From the NCBI RefSeq assembly GCF_001422445.1, contig NZ_LMNA01000030.1:516781-580780 (forward strand): a stretch of DNA of 64,000 nucleotides, written 5' to 3'. This DNA is from Pseudorhodoferax sp. Leaf274. Its GTDB lineage: Bacteria; Pseudomonadota; Gammaproteobacteria; Burkholderiales; Burkholderiaceae_C. A program made the position numbers and the translations under genes. Shown piece by piece: positions 40,438-50,896 of the stretch (positions within the stretch are counted from its first letter, which is position 1; each line of letters opens with the position of its first letter). A model generated the notes under the pieces. It saw only the letters and a program-made list of their open reading frames with translations, searched no databases and was not told the origin of the DNA.

Positions 40438-41613
40438 TCAGCGCTCCAGCGCCTGGAACGGCCGCGCCAGCGGCACGCCCTGCAACTGGCGCCGGTACCA
40501 CTCGTGGAAGTGCTGCATGCCGTCTTCCATGGGACTCTGGTAGGGGCCGGCCTCGTCGTCGCCACGCGCCAGCAGCGCCTTGCGGCCGGCGTCCATGCGC
40601 AGCGCGATCTCGTCGTCCTCCACGCAGGTCTCCATGTAGGCGGCCTGCTGGGCGTCGACGAACTCGCGCTCGAAGGCGGCGATCTCTTCGGGGTAGTAGA
40701 ACTCCACCGTGTTGAGCGTCTTCTGCGGCGACACCGGGTACAGCGTGGACACCGTCAGCACGTGCGGATACCACTCCACCATGACGGTGGGGTAGTAGGT
40801 CAGCCAGATCGCGCCGTAGCGCGGGGGCTGGCCGTTGCGGTAGTCCATCAGCGCTTTCTGCCAGCGCTGGTAAGCCGGGCTGCCGGCCTTGCCCAGGCGG
40901 CCGGCGATGCCGACGGTCTGCACCGAGTGGTGCTCGCCGAACTCCCAGCGCAGGTCGTCGCAGGTCACGAAGTTGCCCAGGCCGGGGTGGAACGGGCCGA
41001 CGTGGTAGTCCTCCAGGTAGACCTCGATGAAGGTCTTCCAGTTGTAGTCGCACGTGTGCAGTTCCACGCGGTCGAACACGTAGCCGTCGAAGTTGAGGTC
41101 CGCGCGCGGCCCCAGGCGGGACAGCTCGCGCTCCACGCGGCCCGGCTCGGCGCCCTCAAACAGCAGGCCGTTCCAGTTCTGCAACGGGTAGTTCGCCAGG
41201 TTCAGGCAGGGGTCCTGCGCGAAATGCGGCGCGCCCAGCAGCGTGCCGGCCGGGCTGCCGCGCCCGCCGCTGTAGGTCCAGCGGTGCAGCGGGCACACGA
41301 TGTTGCCGCCCGCGCTGCCGCTTTGCGTGGCCGCCAGCGAACCGCGGCCCTTCAGGATCACGGCCTGGCGGTGGCGGCAGACGTTGGAGACGAGGTCCAC
41401 ACCCTGGGGCGTGCGCACCAGCGCACGGCCCTCCCGTTCCTGCGGCAGCACGTGGTAGTCGCCGACCTGCGGCACCAGGAGTTCATGCCCCACGTAGCGG
41501 GGTCCGCGCTGGAAGATCGTCTCCAACTCGCGCTGGAACAGCGCCTCGTCGAAATAGCTGGAAACGGGAAGTTGGCTTTGGGCCTGCTGAAGTTGAAGAC
41601 TTAAATCAGACAT
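40438..41613 (-). CDS. Rieske [2Fe-2S] aromatic-ring-hydroxylating oxygenase alpha subunit-like protein
   Basis: This 391-aa two-domain oxygenase has a Rieske domain with VCRHR (about residue 77) and CPLHRWTYS (about 107). The CxH-CxxH ligands are present, but about 25 residues lie between the His and the second Cys pair, versus the usual 15-17. The C-terminal domain has a mononuclear-iron facial triad: DYHVGPFH (His about 198 and 203) and a late acidic residue, perhaps in the ETCVEDDEIALRMD region. No reductase or ferredoxin is next to it. The substrate is unknown, and choline-monooxygenase-like or aromatic demethylase roles are possible. Confidence 0.85.
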   Translation of the reverse strand: MSDLSLQLQQAQSQLPVSSYFDEALFQRELETIFQRGPRYVGHELLVPQVGDYHVLPQEREGRALVRTPQGVDLVSNVCRHRQAVILKGRGSLAATQSGSAGGNIVCPLHRWTYSGGRGSPAGTLLGAPHFAQDPCLNLANYPLQNWNGLLFEGAEPGRVERELSRLGPRADLNFDGYVFDRVELHTCDYNWKTFIEVYLEDYHVGPFHPGLGNFVTCDDLRWEFGEHHSVQTVGIAGRLGKAGSPAYQRWQKALMDYRNGQPPRYGAIWLTYYPTVMVEWYPHVLTVSTLYPVSPQKTLNTVEFYYPEEIAAFEREFVDAQQAAYMETCVEDDEIALRMDAGRKALLARGDDEAGPYQSPMEDGMQHFHEWYRRQLQGVPLARPFQALER

Positions 41614-41869
41614 GCATGTCCTGACCTAGAGACTCCCCCTATGAAGGGGCAGGGTAGGCGCCTGTTCCGTCGGCACCAAGGCACCAGTGGGATTTGCGCG
41701 GGAGGGGTGGATCGGCTGAGCCGCCGAGGCTCCTTTCGAAGCGTTGCCGCTTGCTAGGGAAAAAGAGGCGCGATTGTAGCTGCGGTCGATGTCAGTCCAC
41801 CCCGTAAGGAATGGCTGGCGGCGCAGCGCCTAAAATCCCGCTTTCCGTCTGCAACTTTCCCTCCTGCCC
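41614..41869. other. Divergent intergenic region between the Rieske gene and xseB
   Basis: This 256-bp gap separates two divergent transcripts. A TAAAAT (41831-41836) is a possible -10 for xseB-ispA-dxs, but no -35 stands at the right distance. On the other strand, a GGGGCAGG-rich stretch near 41650 lies upstream of the Rieske gene. I see no clear operator or RNA structure. Confidence 0.4.
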
Positions 41870-42109
41870 ATGCCCAAGGCCTCTGCCTCGCCCCCACCCG
41901 ACCCGGTCAGCTACGAGGCCGCGCTGCAGGAGCTCGAGGCGCTGGTGGGCCAGATGGAGTCCGGCCAGATGCCGCTCGATGGCCTGCTCACCGGCTACCA
42001 CCGCGGCGCCGACCTGCTGCAGTTCTGCCGCGGCCGGCTCGATGCGGTGGAAGACCAGATCCGCGTGCTGGACCAGCAGGGCCAGGTCAAGCCCTGGAGC
42101 CAGGAATGA
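41870..42109 (+). CDS. xseB: Exodeoxyribonuclease VII small subunit
   Basis: This 79-aa protein is the small subunit of exonuclease VII, which degrades single-stranded DNA. The family core [40 protein letters not shown] is present. Its last codon overlaps the start of ispA (ATGA), a usual order in Proteobacteria. XseA is not in the window. Confidence 0.93.
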   Translation: MPKASASPPPDPVSYEAALQELEALVGQMESGQMPLDGLLTGYHRGADLLQFCRGRLDAVEDQIRVLDQQGQVKPWSQE

Positions 42110-43077
42110 GTTCCGTGGCTGTATCCGCCGATTTCGATCTGGCCGCCTGGAGCACCGCCACGCTGGACCGCGTGGAGACGGCGCTCTCTGCCTGGGTGGC
42201 GCCCGGCGCGGCCGATGACGACGGCCACGAGGCCCCGGCTGCGCTGCGCGAGGCCATGCGCTATGCCGTGCTGGATGGCGGCAAACGGCTGCGCCCGCTG
42301 CTGGTGCTCGCGGCGCGCGCGGCGGTGTCCGGCACCGAGAGCGATGGCGCTGCCCGTTCGCTGGACGACGCCGCGCTGCGTGCGGCCTGCGCGGTCGAGC
42401 TGATCCACGCCTATTCCCTGGTGCACGACGACATGCCCTGCATGGACAACGACGTGCTGCGCCGGGGCAAGCCCACCGTGCACGTGCGCTTCGGCGAAGC
42501 GCAGGCGCTGCTGGCCGGCGATGCCCTGCAGGCGCTGGCCTTCGAGCTGCTGACCGCCGAGCAGGCCAGCGCCCCGGCCAGCGTGCAGGCCACGCTGTGC
42601 CGCCTGCTGGCGCGCGCCGCAGGCTGCGAGGGCATGGCCGGCGGCCAGGCCATCGACCTGGCCAGCATCGGCCGGCCCCTGTCGGAGGACCAGCTGCGCG
42701 ACATGCACCGCCTGAAGACCGGTGCATTGCTGCAAGGCAGCGTGATGATGGGTGCCGCATGCTGCGACGCCCACAGCAGCTGCAGCGCGCAGGCGCTGCG
42801 GGGCCTGGCCGCCTATGGCGCGGCGCTGGGCCTGGCGTTCCAGGTCGTGGACGACATCCTGGACGTGACGGCCGATTCGGCCACGTTGGGCAAGACCGCC
42901 GGCAAGGACGCCGCGCAGGACAAGCCCACCTATGTTTCGGTGCTGGGCCTGGCGCGTTCGCAGGCCTATGCGCAGGAGTTGCTGGACCATGCGCTGGCAG
43001 CGCTGGACGGCGCCGGCCTGCCCGACACGCGCGCGCTGCGCGCCCTGGCCGACATGGTCGTGAACCGCTCCACCTGA
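42106..43077 (+). CDS. ispA: Farnesyl diphosphate synthase (geranyltranstransferase)
   Basis: This 323-aa trans-isoprenyl diphosphate synthase condenses isopentenyl diphosphate with dimethylallyl and geranyl diphosphates. The first Asp-rich motif is [12 protein letters not shown] (about residue 105) and the second is [11 protein letters not shown] (about 245). The GKRLRPLL and GGQAIDLAS segments are also typical. It overlaps xseB and precedes dxs, so the operon joins MEP-pathway entry to polyprenyl synthesis. Confidence 0.95.
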   Translation: MSSVAVSADFDLAAWSTATLDRVETALSAWVAPGAADDDGHEAPAALREAMRYAVLDGGKRLRPLLVLAARAAVSGTESDGAARSLDDAALRAACAVELIHAYSLVHDDMPCMDNDVLRRGKPTVHVRFGEAQALLAGDALQALAFELLTAEQASAPASVQATLCRLLARAAGCEGMAGGQAIDLASIGRPLSEDQLRDMHRLKTGALLQGSVMMGAACCDAHSSCSAQALRGLAAYGAALGLAFQVVDDILDVTADSATLGKTAGKDAAQDKPTYVSVLGLARSQAYAQELLDHALAALDGAGLPDTRALRALADMVVNRST

Positions 43078-43099
43078 GCCCTACGGAGAGACAAACCCC

Positions 43100-45025
43100 A
43101 TGGCGAATCCGGACGCAGCGGCCTACCCCCTGCTGATGCGCATCAACGACCCGGCCGACCTGCGCCGGCTGCCGCGCCACGAGCTCAAGCCCCTGGCCGA
43201 CCAGTTGCGCGCCTTCGTGCTGGACAGCGTGTCCAAGACAGGCGGCCACCTGAGCTCCAACCTCGGCACGGTGGAACTCACGGTGGCACTGCACTACGTC
43301 TTCAACACGCCCACCGACCAGTTGGTCTGGGACGTGGGCCACCAGACCTATCCGCACAAGATCCTGACCGGCCGGCGCGACCGCATGCCCACGCTGCGTC
43401 AGCTGGGCGGCCTCTCGGGCTTTCCGATGCGCGCGGAGAGCCCGTACGACACCTTCGGCACGGCGCATTCCTCGACCTCGATCTCGGCGGCCCTGGGCAT
43501 GGCCATGGCCGCCAAGCAGAAGGGCGAGGACAGCCACGCCGTGGCCATCATCGGCGACGGTGCGCTGACGGCCGGCATGGCCTTCGAGGCGCTCAACAAC
43601 GCGGGCGTGTGCGACTGCAACCTGCTCGTGATCCTGAACGACAACGACATGAGCATCAGCCCGCCCGTGGGCGCGCTGAACCGCTACCTTGCGCAGCTGC
43701 TGTCGGGCAACTTCTACGCGCGTGCCAAGAACGTCGGCAAGCAGGTGCTGAAGGCCGCGCCGCCGCTGTTCGAGCTGGCCAAGCGGCTCGAGCAGCATGC
43801 CAAGGGCATGGTCGTGCCGGGCACGATGTTCGAGCAGTTCGGCTTCAACTACATCGGCCCGATCGACGGCCACGACCTCGAATCGCTGGTCCCCACGCTG
43901 GAGAACATCCGCCAGTTGAAGGGGCCGCAGTTCCTGCACGTGGTCACGAAGAAGGGCCAGGGCTACAAGCTGGCCGAGGCCGACCCCGTGGCCTACCACG
44001 GGCCCGGCAAGTTCGATCCGCGCGTCGGCCTGGTCAAGCCCAGCACGCCGTCCAAGCCCACCTTCACGCAGGTGTTCGGCCAATGGCTGTGCGACATGGC
44101 GGCGCAGGATCCGCGGCTGGTCGGCATCACGCCGGCGATGCGCGAAGGCTCGGGCATGGTCGAGTTCGAGCAGCGCTTTCCCAAGCGCTACTATGACGTG
44201 GGCATCGCCGAGCAGCATGCCGTGACCTTCGCCGCGGGCATGGCCACGCAGGGGCTCAAGCCCGTGGTGGCGATCTACTCCACCTTCCTGCAGCGCGCCT
44301 ACGACCAGCTGATCCACGACGTGGCGCTGCAGAACCTGCCGGTCGTGTTCGCACTGGACCGTGCCGGCCTCGTCGGGGCCGACGGTGCCACGCACGCCGG
44401 TGCCTACGACATCCCGTTCCTGCGCTGTGTTCCCAACATGGCGATCGCCTGCCCGGCCGACGAGAGCGAGTGCCGCGGCCTGCTGAGCGCAGCCTTCGCC
44501 CAGGACCATCCGGTGGCTGTGCGCTACCCGCGTGGTGCCGGCGTCGGCACGGCCGTGGCCGCCGCCCTGCAGCCGCTGCCCTACGGCAAGGGCGAGGTGC
44601 GGCGCCAGGCGCAGCAACCCGCTGCGGGCCGGCGCATCGCCATCCTGGCCTTCGGCACGCTGCTGTACCCCGCGCTGGAGGCGGCCGAGCGGCTCAACGC
44701 CACGGTCGTCAACATGCGCTGGGCCAAGCCGCTGGACACCGAACTGCTGCTGCAGGTCGCGGCCGAGCACGATGCGCTGGTCACGGTGGAGGAGGGCGCC
44801 ATCATGGGTGGTGCGGGCAGCGCCGTAGCCGAGGCGCTGGCTGCCGCGGGCGTGGTCAGGCCGCTGCTGCAGCTGGGCCTGCCGGACCGCTTCATCGAGC
44901 ATGGCGACCCGGCCAAGCTGCTGGCCCTGCAGGGCCTGGATGCGCCTGGCATCGCCAAGGCGGTCGGGGCCCGTTTTCCTTCTCTCGTCGAGCAGGCCCA
45001 GGCCGCACTCAAGCTCGTTGCGTGA
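43100..45025 (+). CDS. dxs: 1-deoxy-D-xylulose-5-phosphate synthase
   Basis: This 641-aa thiamine-diphosphate enzyme makes DXP from pyruvate and glyceraldehyde-3-phosphate, the first step of the MEP isoprenoid pathway. Visible parts are the N-terminal [19 protein letters not shown], the ThDP/Mg binding [18 protein letters not shown], the transketolase-like middle [15 protein letters not shown] and the [17 protein letters not shown] segment. The C-terminal domain has [12 protein letters not shown] rho-independent terminator lies about 75 bp after the stop. Confidence 0.97.
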   Translation: MANPDAAAYPLLMRINDPADLRRLPRHELKPLADQLRAFVLDSVSKTGGHLSSNLGTVELTVALHYVFNTPTDQLVWDVGHQTYPHKILTGRRDRMPTLRQLGGLSGFPMRAESPYDTFGTAHSSTSISAALGMAMAAKQKGEDSHAVAIIGDGALTAGMAFEALNNAGVCDCNLLVILNDNDMSISPPVGALNRYLAQLLSGNFYARAKNVGKQVLKAAPPLFELAKRLEQHAKGMVVPGTMFEQFGFNYIGPIDGHDLESLVPTLENIRQLKGPQFLHVVTKKGQGYKLAEADPVAYHGPGKFDPRVGLVKPSTPSKPTFTQVFGQWLCDMAAQDPRLVGITPAMREGSGMVEFEQRFPKRYYDVGIAEQHAVTFAAGMATQGLKPVVAIYSTFLQRAYDQLIHDVALQNLPVVFALDRAGLVGADGATHAGAYDIPFLRCVPNMAIACPADESECRGLLSAAFAQDHPVAVRYPRGAGVGTAVAAALQPLPYGKGEVRRQAQQPAAGRRIAILAFGTLLYPALEAAERLNATVVNMRWAKPLDTELLLQVAAEHDALVTVEEGAIMGGAGSAVAEALAAAGVVRPLLQLGLPDRFIEHGDPAKLLALQGLDAPGIAKAVGARFPSLVEQAQAALKLVA

Positions 45026-45053
45026 ACCCCGCGTTCGGGGGTAAACCCGCAAG

Positions 45054-45072
45054 AAGCGGCTTGTAACCGCTT
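45054..45072 (+). other. Small stem-loop after dxs
   Basis: AAGCGG (45054-45059) and CCGCTT (45067-45072) are perfect arms around CTTGTAA. It lies between the dxs stop and the stronger terminator at 45099. It may stabilise the dxs mRNA end. Confidence 0.4.
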
Positions 45073-45098
45073 TCTACAATCGGCGCCGACCGCGTGTC

Positions 45099-45133
45099 CC
45101 CGTTTCTCCAAAAGGGAAACGGGCTTTTCTTTT
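45099..45133 (+). terminator. Rho-independent terminator of the xseB-ispA-dxs operon
   Basis: CCCGTTTC (45099-45106) pairs with GAAACGGG (45116-45123) around a 9-base loop, followed by CTTTTCTTTT. It separates dxs from the TRAP binding protein gene at 45158, which therefore needs its own promoter, not clearly visible in the 25 bp left. Confidence 0.85.
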
Positions 45134-45157
45134 GCTGATTCTTCGGAGAGCTTTTCA

Positions 45158-46237
45158 ATGGATCGTCGTTCCGTCATCAAGAATGCAGGCATTGCCGGTG
45201 TGCTGGCCGCGGGCATCGCGCCGGCCGTGCATGCCCAGGCGGCAGTGCGCTGGCGCCTGGCCTCGAGCTTCCCCAAGTCCCTGGACACCATCTTCGGTAC
45301 GGCAGAGGTGTTCGCCAAGAAGGTGAGCGACATCACGGGCGGCAAGTTCCAGATCTCGGTGCATGCCGGTGGCGAACTGATGCCGGCCTTCGGCGTCGTC
45401 GATGGCGTGCAGAACGCGTCCGTGGAAATGGCCCATACCGCGCCGTACTACTTCTACGGCAAGGACCCGACCTTCTGCCTGGGCTGCGCCGTGCCCTTCG
45501 GCATGAACGCGCGCCAGATGACCGCCTGGATGTACGAGGGCAATGGCCTGAAGCTCATGCGCGAGTTCTACGCCAAGTACAACATCATCAACCTGCCGGG
45601 CGGCAACACCGGCGCGCAGATGGGTGGCTGGTTCCGCAAGGAGATCAAGACCGTCGCCGACCTCAAGGGCCTGAAGTTCCGCACCAACCCGTTCGCCGGC
45701 AAGGTGCTCGAGCCCTTCGGCGTGGTGCCGCAGTCCATCCCCGGCGCCGACCTGTACCCGGCCCTGGAAAAAGGCACGCTGGATGCGCTGGAGTGGGTCG
45801 GCCCCTACGACGACCAGAAGCTGGGCTTCAACAAGGTCGCCAAGTACTACTACTACCCCGGCTGGTGGGAAGGCGGCCCGCAGCTGGACTTCTACATCAA
45901 CAACAAGGCCTGGGATGCGTTGCCCGCGGAGTACAAGGCCGCCGTCGAGGCCGCGGCCTCGCACGCCCACGTGACCATGACCGCCAAGTACGACGCGCGC
46001 AACCCCATCGCGCTCAAGCAGATGGTGGGCACCGGCACGCTGCTGCGTCCGTTCAGCAACGAGATCATGAATGCGGCCTTCAAGTCGGCCCAGGAGATCT
46101 ATGCCGACCTGAACGCCAACAACCCGGAGTGGAAGAAGATCTACCCCGACTACCAGAAATTCCTGGCCGACCAGAACGCCTGGTTCCGCTTCGCCGAAGG
46201 CCTGTTCGACCGCTTCATGCAGCAGCAAAAGCTCTGA
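45158..46237 (+). CDS. dctP: TRAP transporter substrate-binding protein (DctP family)
   Basis: This 359-aa periplasmic binding protein has a twin-basic, hydrophobic N-terminus (MDRRSVIKNAGIAGVLAAGIAPAVHAQ), possibly a TAT signal. A TRAP-SBP domain with the segments ELMPAFGVVDGVQNASVEMAHTAPYYFYGKDP and LKGLKFRTNPFAGKVLEPFGVVPQSIPGADLYPALEKGTLDALEW follows. The conserved Arg of the carboxylate site is in KFRTNPF (about 175). It is convergent with the permease genes (46731-48824), and a bidirectional gap with a terminator separates them, so SBP and permease are on opposite strands. Substrate probably a small organic acid. Confidence 0.92.
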   Translation: MDRRSVIKNAGIAGVLAAGIAPAVHAQAAVRWRLASSFPKSLDTIFGTAEVFAKKVSDITGGKFQISVHAGGELMPAFGVVDGVQNASVEMAHTAPYYFYGKDPTFCLGCAVPFGMNARQMTAWMYEGNGLKLMREFYAKYNIINLPGGNTGAQMGGWFRKEIKTVADLKGLKFRTNPFAGKVLEPFGVVPQSIPGADLYPALEKGTLDALEWVGPYDDQKLGFNKVAKYYYYPGWWEGGPQLDFYINNKAWDALPAEYKAAVEAAASHAHVTMTAKYDARNPIALKQMVGTGTLLRPFSNEIMNAAFKSAQEIYADLNANNPEWKKIYPDYQKFLADQNAWFRFAEGLFDRFMQQQKL

Positions 46238-46256
46238 GCTTCTGCCGCCTGGACCC

Positions 46257-46284
46257 AGCCCGCCGCCCGGCGGGCTTTTTATTT
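46257..46284 (+). terminator. Rho-independent terminator after dctP
   Basis: AGCCCGCC (46257-46264) and GGCGGGCT (46269-46276) form a perfect stem with loop GCCC, followed by TTTTATTT. Its tail overlaps the stop codon of the convergent gene at 46279. Confidence 0.88.
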
Positions 46285-46730
46285 GTGGGCCGGCAGGTGC
46301 TGCTGGGCGACCAGCAGTGAGAAGGCGATCAGCAGCTGCGGATCGGCGCTGTGGAACCAGGTCACGCCGCCGCCGCGCCGGCGCACCAGCAGGCGCGGCG
46401 CGACGATGCGCTCGAGCCAGGGCAGGTGCACGAGCTTGAGCGAGGACACGTCGCCCACCCGCACGCGCTTGGTCCAGACCCAGGTCTGCGACAGCTCGCC
46501 ATCGGCCAGCCGCGTGCGGCTGCGCACGATCCAAGTGCCCATCCAGAGCACCATGGCGGCGGCCGCGGCGAACACCACAAGGCCGGTGGCGTTCCACTGC
46601 GCCTGCAACAGCTTGGGGGCTTGCCACAGGCCCAGCAGCACGAGGTCGGCCACGAGGACCACGGCCAGCATGCGCGCGGCACGCGGGAACGCCGGGCTGT
46701 CCTGCGCGGCAGGCGCCGCGCCGGGCTCGG

Positions 46731-46734
<4 letters not shown>
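46279..46734 (-). CDS. Two-TM membrane protein of unknown function coupled to the TRAP permease
   Basis: This 151-aa protein has two hydrophobic segments (about residues 20-40 and 50-70) followed by a cytoplasmic part with TWVWTKRVRVGDVSSLKLVHLPWLERIVAPRLLVRRRGGGVTWF. Such small two-helix proteins with a basic, PH-like beta tail have no named function. Its ATG overlaps the stop of the dctM gene (ATGA), so it is translated with the TRAP permease and may belong to that system. The C-terminus meets the dctP terminator head-on. Confidence 0.75.
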
Positions 46735-48248
<1,514 letters not shown>

Positions 48249-48284
48249 GGGAACGGTTCCTGGGAAGGGTCGGACGCGCGCTGC

Positions 48285-48824
48285 TTACTGCAGCGGTTTC
48301 TCGTAGTGGGTGTCCATGACCCTGGCGCCGCTCAGGTGCGCGAGGCGCTTGATGATCTCGGCCAGGCCCTGCAGGAACATCACGCCGAAGCCCAGCGGCA
48401 TCAGCAAGGCGGCCGGCCAGCGGATCAGGCCGCCGATGCTGCCGGAGATCTCGCCGGTCTGGTACATGTTCCAGAAGAACGGAGCCGTCAGCCAGAACAT
48501 CAGGCCCATGACCGGCAGCAGGAAGAACGTCAGGCCGAACAGGTCCACGTAGACCGGCCCGTGGCCCTTGAGCTTGCCGTAGACGATGTCCACGCGCACG
48601 TGCTCGTTCAGGCTCAGCACGATGGGGGCGCCGAGCATCACGGTCGCGGCGAAGAGATACCACTGGATCTCGAGCCACGCGTTGGAGCTCATGTCGAGCC
48701 CATAGCGGATGAAGGCATTGCCGGCGGAGATCAGCGCGGCGGCCAGCACGGCGATGGCCGCGATGCGGCCGATCATGCGGCTGAGCCCGTCCACGGCCAG
48801 CGCGAACTTGAGAAGTGCAGACAA
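48285..48824 (-). CDS. dctQ: TRAP transporter small permease (DctQ family)
   Basis: This 179-aa protein with four TM helices is the small membrane subunit of the TRAP system. The segment NAWLEIQWYLFAATVMLGAPIVLSLNEHVRVDIVYGKL is the family signature. I choose a TTG start at 48824 because GGAGAC lies 8 bases ahead. The frame stays open to 48938, but the extra residues look non-native. Confidence 0.85.
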   Translation of the reverse strand: MSALLKFALAVDGLSRMIGRIAAIAVLAAALISAGNAFIRYGLDMSSNAWLEIQWYLFAATVMLGAPIVLSLNEHVRVDIVYGKLKGHGPVYVDLFGLTFFLLPVMGLMFWLTAPFFWNMYQTGEISGSIGGLIRWPAALLMPLGFGVMFLQGLAEIIKRLAHLSGARVMDTHYEKPLQ

Positions 48825-49010
48825 GAGTCGTCTCCGGATCGAAGAAGTTGGGCGGCCGCACCGGTGGGCGCGGCAGCACGCCGGACGCTGGGGGCGTCGT
48901 CCGTTCGTGGCGGAAGCGCGCGATGATACCCGTCCCATTTGCAGGGTCTACCCTGATGGACGGGCATGCCAGCGGCACGGCGCGCAGGGCCGCCGTGCCC
49001 ATAATGGCCC

Positions 49011-50225
49011 ATGCCAACGCCCTCCGCCACCACGCTGTCCGCGTCCGTGGACACGCCCGCCTTTCGCCGCGCCGGCCGCGAGGCCCTGTCGCTGGCCCTG
49101 ATGGACGCGCGCAACCACACGCTGCATCTCCTGGACCTGTGCGAGCGCCACGGCGCGGGCATGGCCGGCAGGGCGGGCGACCCGCTCTGGCTGGCCGGCC
49201 ATGCGGGCTGGTTCGCCGAGAGCTGGATCGGCCGCAATCCGCAGCGCCACCAGGGGCCGGCGTGTCCGCCGCGGCCGGTGCGCCTGGCCTCCATCGAGGC
49301 GCGGGCCGAGCTGTGGTGGGGCAGCGGTGCGGAACAGGGCCCCGACGCCGCCACCACGCGGGCCTACCTGCTGGAGCAGCTGGAGAGCACGCTCGAGTTG
49401 CTCGAGAAGGCGCCCGAGGACGACGCCGGCCTGTACTTCTTCCGCCTGGCCGTGCTGCACGAGGACCAGCGCGGCGAGGACATCCTGGTGCAGGCGCAGC
49501 GCCTGGGCGTGCCGGTGCCGCTGCTGGCGCGCGAACCGCGCCGGCCGGCCGCGCCGCTGCTGGTGCCGGCCACGCGCTGGCAGCTCGGCGCCATGCCGAC
49601 GGGCCTCGTGCTCGACAACGAGCAATGGGCGCATGCGGTGGAGGTTCCGGAGTTCGAGATCGATGCGCAGCCGGTCAGCTGGGCCCAGTTCGTGGAGTTC
49701 GTGGACGATGGCGGCTACGACCGTGCCGACCTGTGGCGGCCGGAAGGCTGGGCCTGGCTGGAGCGCGAGCAGGCCCTGGACGATGGCCGGCGCGGGCCGC
49801 GCTACGTGGAGCAGATCGGCGTGGCCAGCGGCGCCGTGCTGCAGCAGCGTTTCGGACGGCCGGTGCGCATGGCCGCCGAGCACAGCGCCACGCACGTGAG
49901 CTGGTGGGAAGCCGATGCCTGGTGCCGCTGGGCCGGGCGGCGCCTGCCTGCCGAGGCCGAATGGGATTGCGCCGCGCACACCGCGGCGCGGCGCGGCTTC
50001 GACTGGGGCATGGTGCACGAATGGATGGCCGGCACGCTCCAGCCCTGGCCCGGTTTCACGCCCGGCCCCTGGGCCGAGCTGAGCCAGCCCTGGATGGGGC
50101 GCGCACGGGTGCTGCGCGGCGCCTCCTTTGCCACGCGTGCGCGGCTGCACGACCGTGGCCTGCGCGGTTTCGCGCTGCCCGACAACGACTGGCGCTTCGT
50201 CGGGTTCAGGACCTGCGCGCTGTGA
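49011..50225 (+). CDS. EgtB/SenA-type non-heme iron enzyme with altered iron site
   Basis: This 404-aa protein has an N-terminal DinB-like helical domain and a C-terminal FGE-sulfatase (SUMF1) domain, as in ergothioneine synthase EgtB and selenoneine synthase SenA. The region LWLAGHAGWFAESWIGRNPQRH holds the first iron histidine (His64). The second site, LAVLHEDQRGED, keeps His150 and Glu156, but Arg154 stands where the family has a His (HxxxH). The change needs only CAC to CGC. Iron binding may be lost or modified. The start ATG at 49011 has a CATAAT six bases before it and no ribosome site. No senB or senC is nearby. Confidence 0.8.
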   Translation: MPTPSATTLSASVDTPAFRRAGREALSLALMDARNHTLHLLDLCERHGAGMAGRAGDPLWLAGHAGWFAESWIGRNPQRHQGPACPPRPVRLASIEARAELWWGSGAEQGPDAATTRAYLLEQLESTLELLEKAPEDDAGLYFFRLAVLHEDQRGEDILVQAQRLGVPVPLLAREPRRPAAPLLVPATRWQLGAMPTGLVLDNEQWAHAVEVPEFEIDAQPVSWAQFVEFVDDGGYDRADLWRPEGWAWLEREQALDDGRRGPRYVEQIGVASGAVLQQRFGRPVRMAAEHSATHVSWWEADAWCRWAGRRLPAEAEWDCAAHTAARRGFDWGMVHEWMAGTLQPWPGFTPGPWAELSQPWMGRARVLRGASFATRARLHDRGLRGFALPDNDWRFVGFRTCAL

Positions 50226-50228
50226 GGC

Positions 50229-50798
50229 TCAGGGCTTGGCGGCAGGTGCCGCGGCCGGCTCGGGCGTGGCGATGGCGGCATCGAGCTTCTTGCGGATGGT
50301 CGCCTCCAGCGCCTTGAGCTTGGGCTCCATGTCGCCGCGCACCTCGGGGCCGAGCTTCTCGGCCAGCGGGCGGAACATTTCATCGTTGGACTGCTGGTAC
50401 TTGCGGAAGGCCGGCGATTCCAGCACGCCGATCAGCTGCTTGAGTTCGGCCTCGGAGAACTTGGCCTCCAGCACGGCACCGGTGGTGGCCGGCAGCAGGC
50501 GCACCGCGCCCTCGCGCAGGATCGGGGTGCTGTCGTCCACGAACTTGCGCACGTCGGCCTGGACATCGCGGATCAGCGCCTCGCGCTTTTCCAGCGGCAC
50601 GCGCTGCTGGATCACCGCGTTGACCGACTGCATGATCGCCACGGCCGGTCGCTCGGCCAGGCCGCGCACCTGGGTCTCCACGATCGGGCGCTGCAACTGC
50701 AGCACCTTGTTGATGAGTTCCTTCTTGGCGGGGGAGGTTTCGGCATGGGCCAGGGTGCTGGCCGCGACCAGCAATGCAGCGGCGAGGATCTTGTTCAA
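50229..50798 (-). CDS. DUF2059 exported protein
   Basis: This 189-aa protein has a signal peptide (MNKILAAALLVAASTLAHAE) and a helical mature part of the DUF2059 type with LINKVLQLQRPIVETQVRGL and FSEAELKQLIGVLESPAFRKYQQ. The C-terminus is Ala/Pro rich. Function unknown, probably periplasmic. It is convergent with the EgtB/SenA-like gene, with three bases between the stops. Confidence 0.82.
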   Translation of the reverse strand: MNKILAAALLVAASTLAHAETSPAKKELINKVLQLQRPIVETQVRGLAERPAVAIMQSVNAVIQQRVPLEKREALIRDVQADVRKFVDDSTPILREGAVRLLPATTGAVLEAKFSEAELKQLIGVLESPAFRKYQQSNDEMFRPLAEKLGPEVRGDMEPKLKALEATIRKKLDAAIATPEPAAAPAAKP

Positions 50799-50896
50799 GG
50801 CGTGGTTCCTGAAATGGGAGGGGGCGGGCGGAACCCGGCGGCGCGGGCGTACGGCGCATTATCTATACGCCCGGCGACAGCGCCGGCGCCGGCAAT

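Noticed and set aside
45061-45080. TTGTAA / TACAAT as a promoter pair for the TRAP SBP gene
   Set aside because: The spacing is only 8 bp and the sequence lies upstream of the strong dxs terminator.
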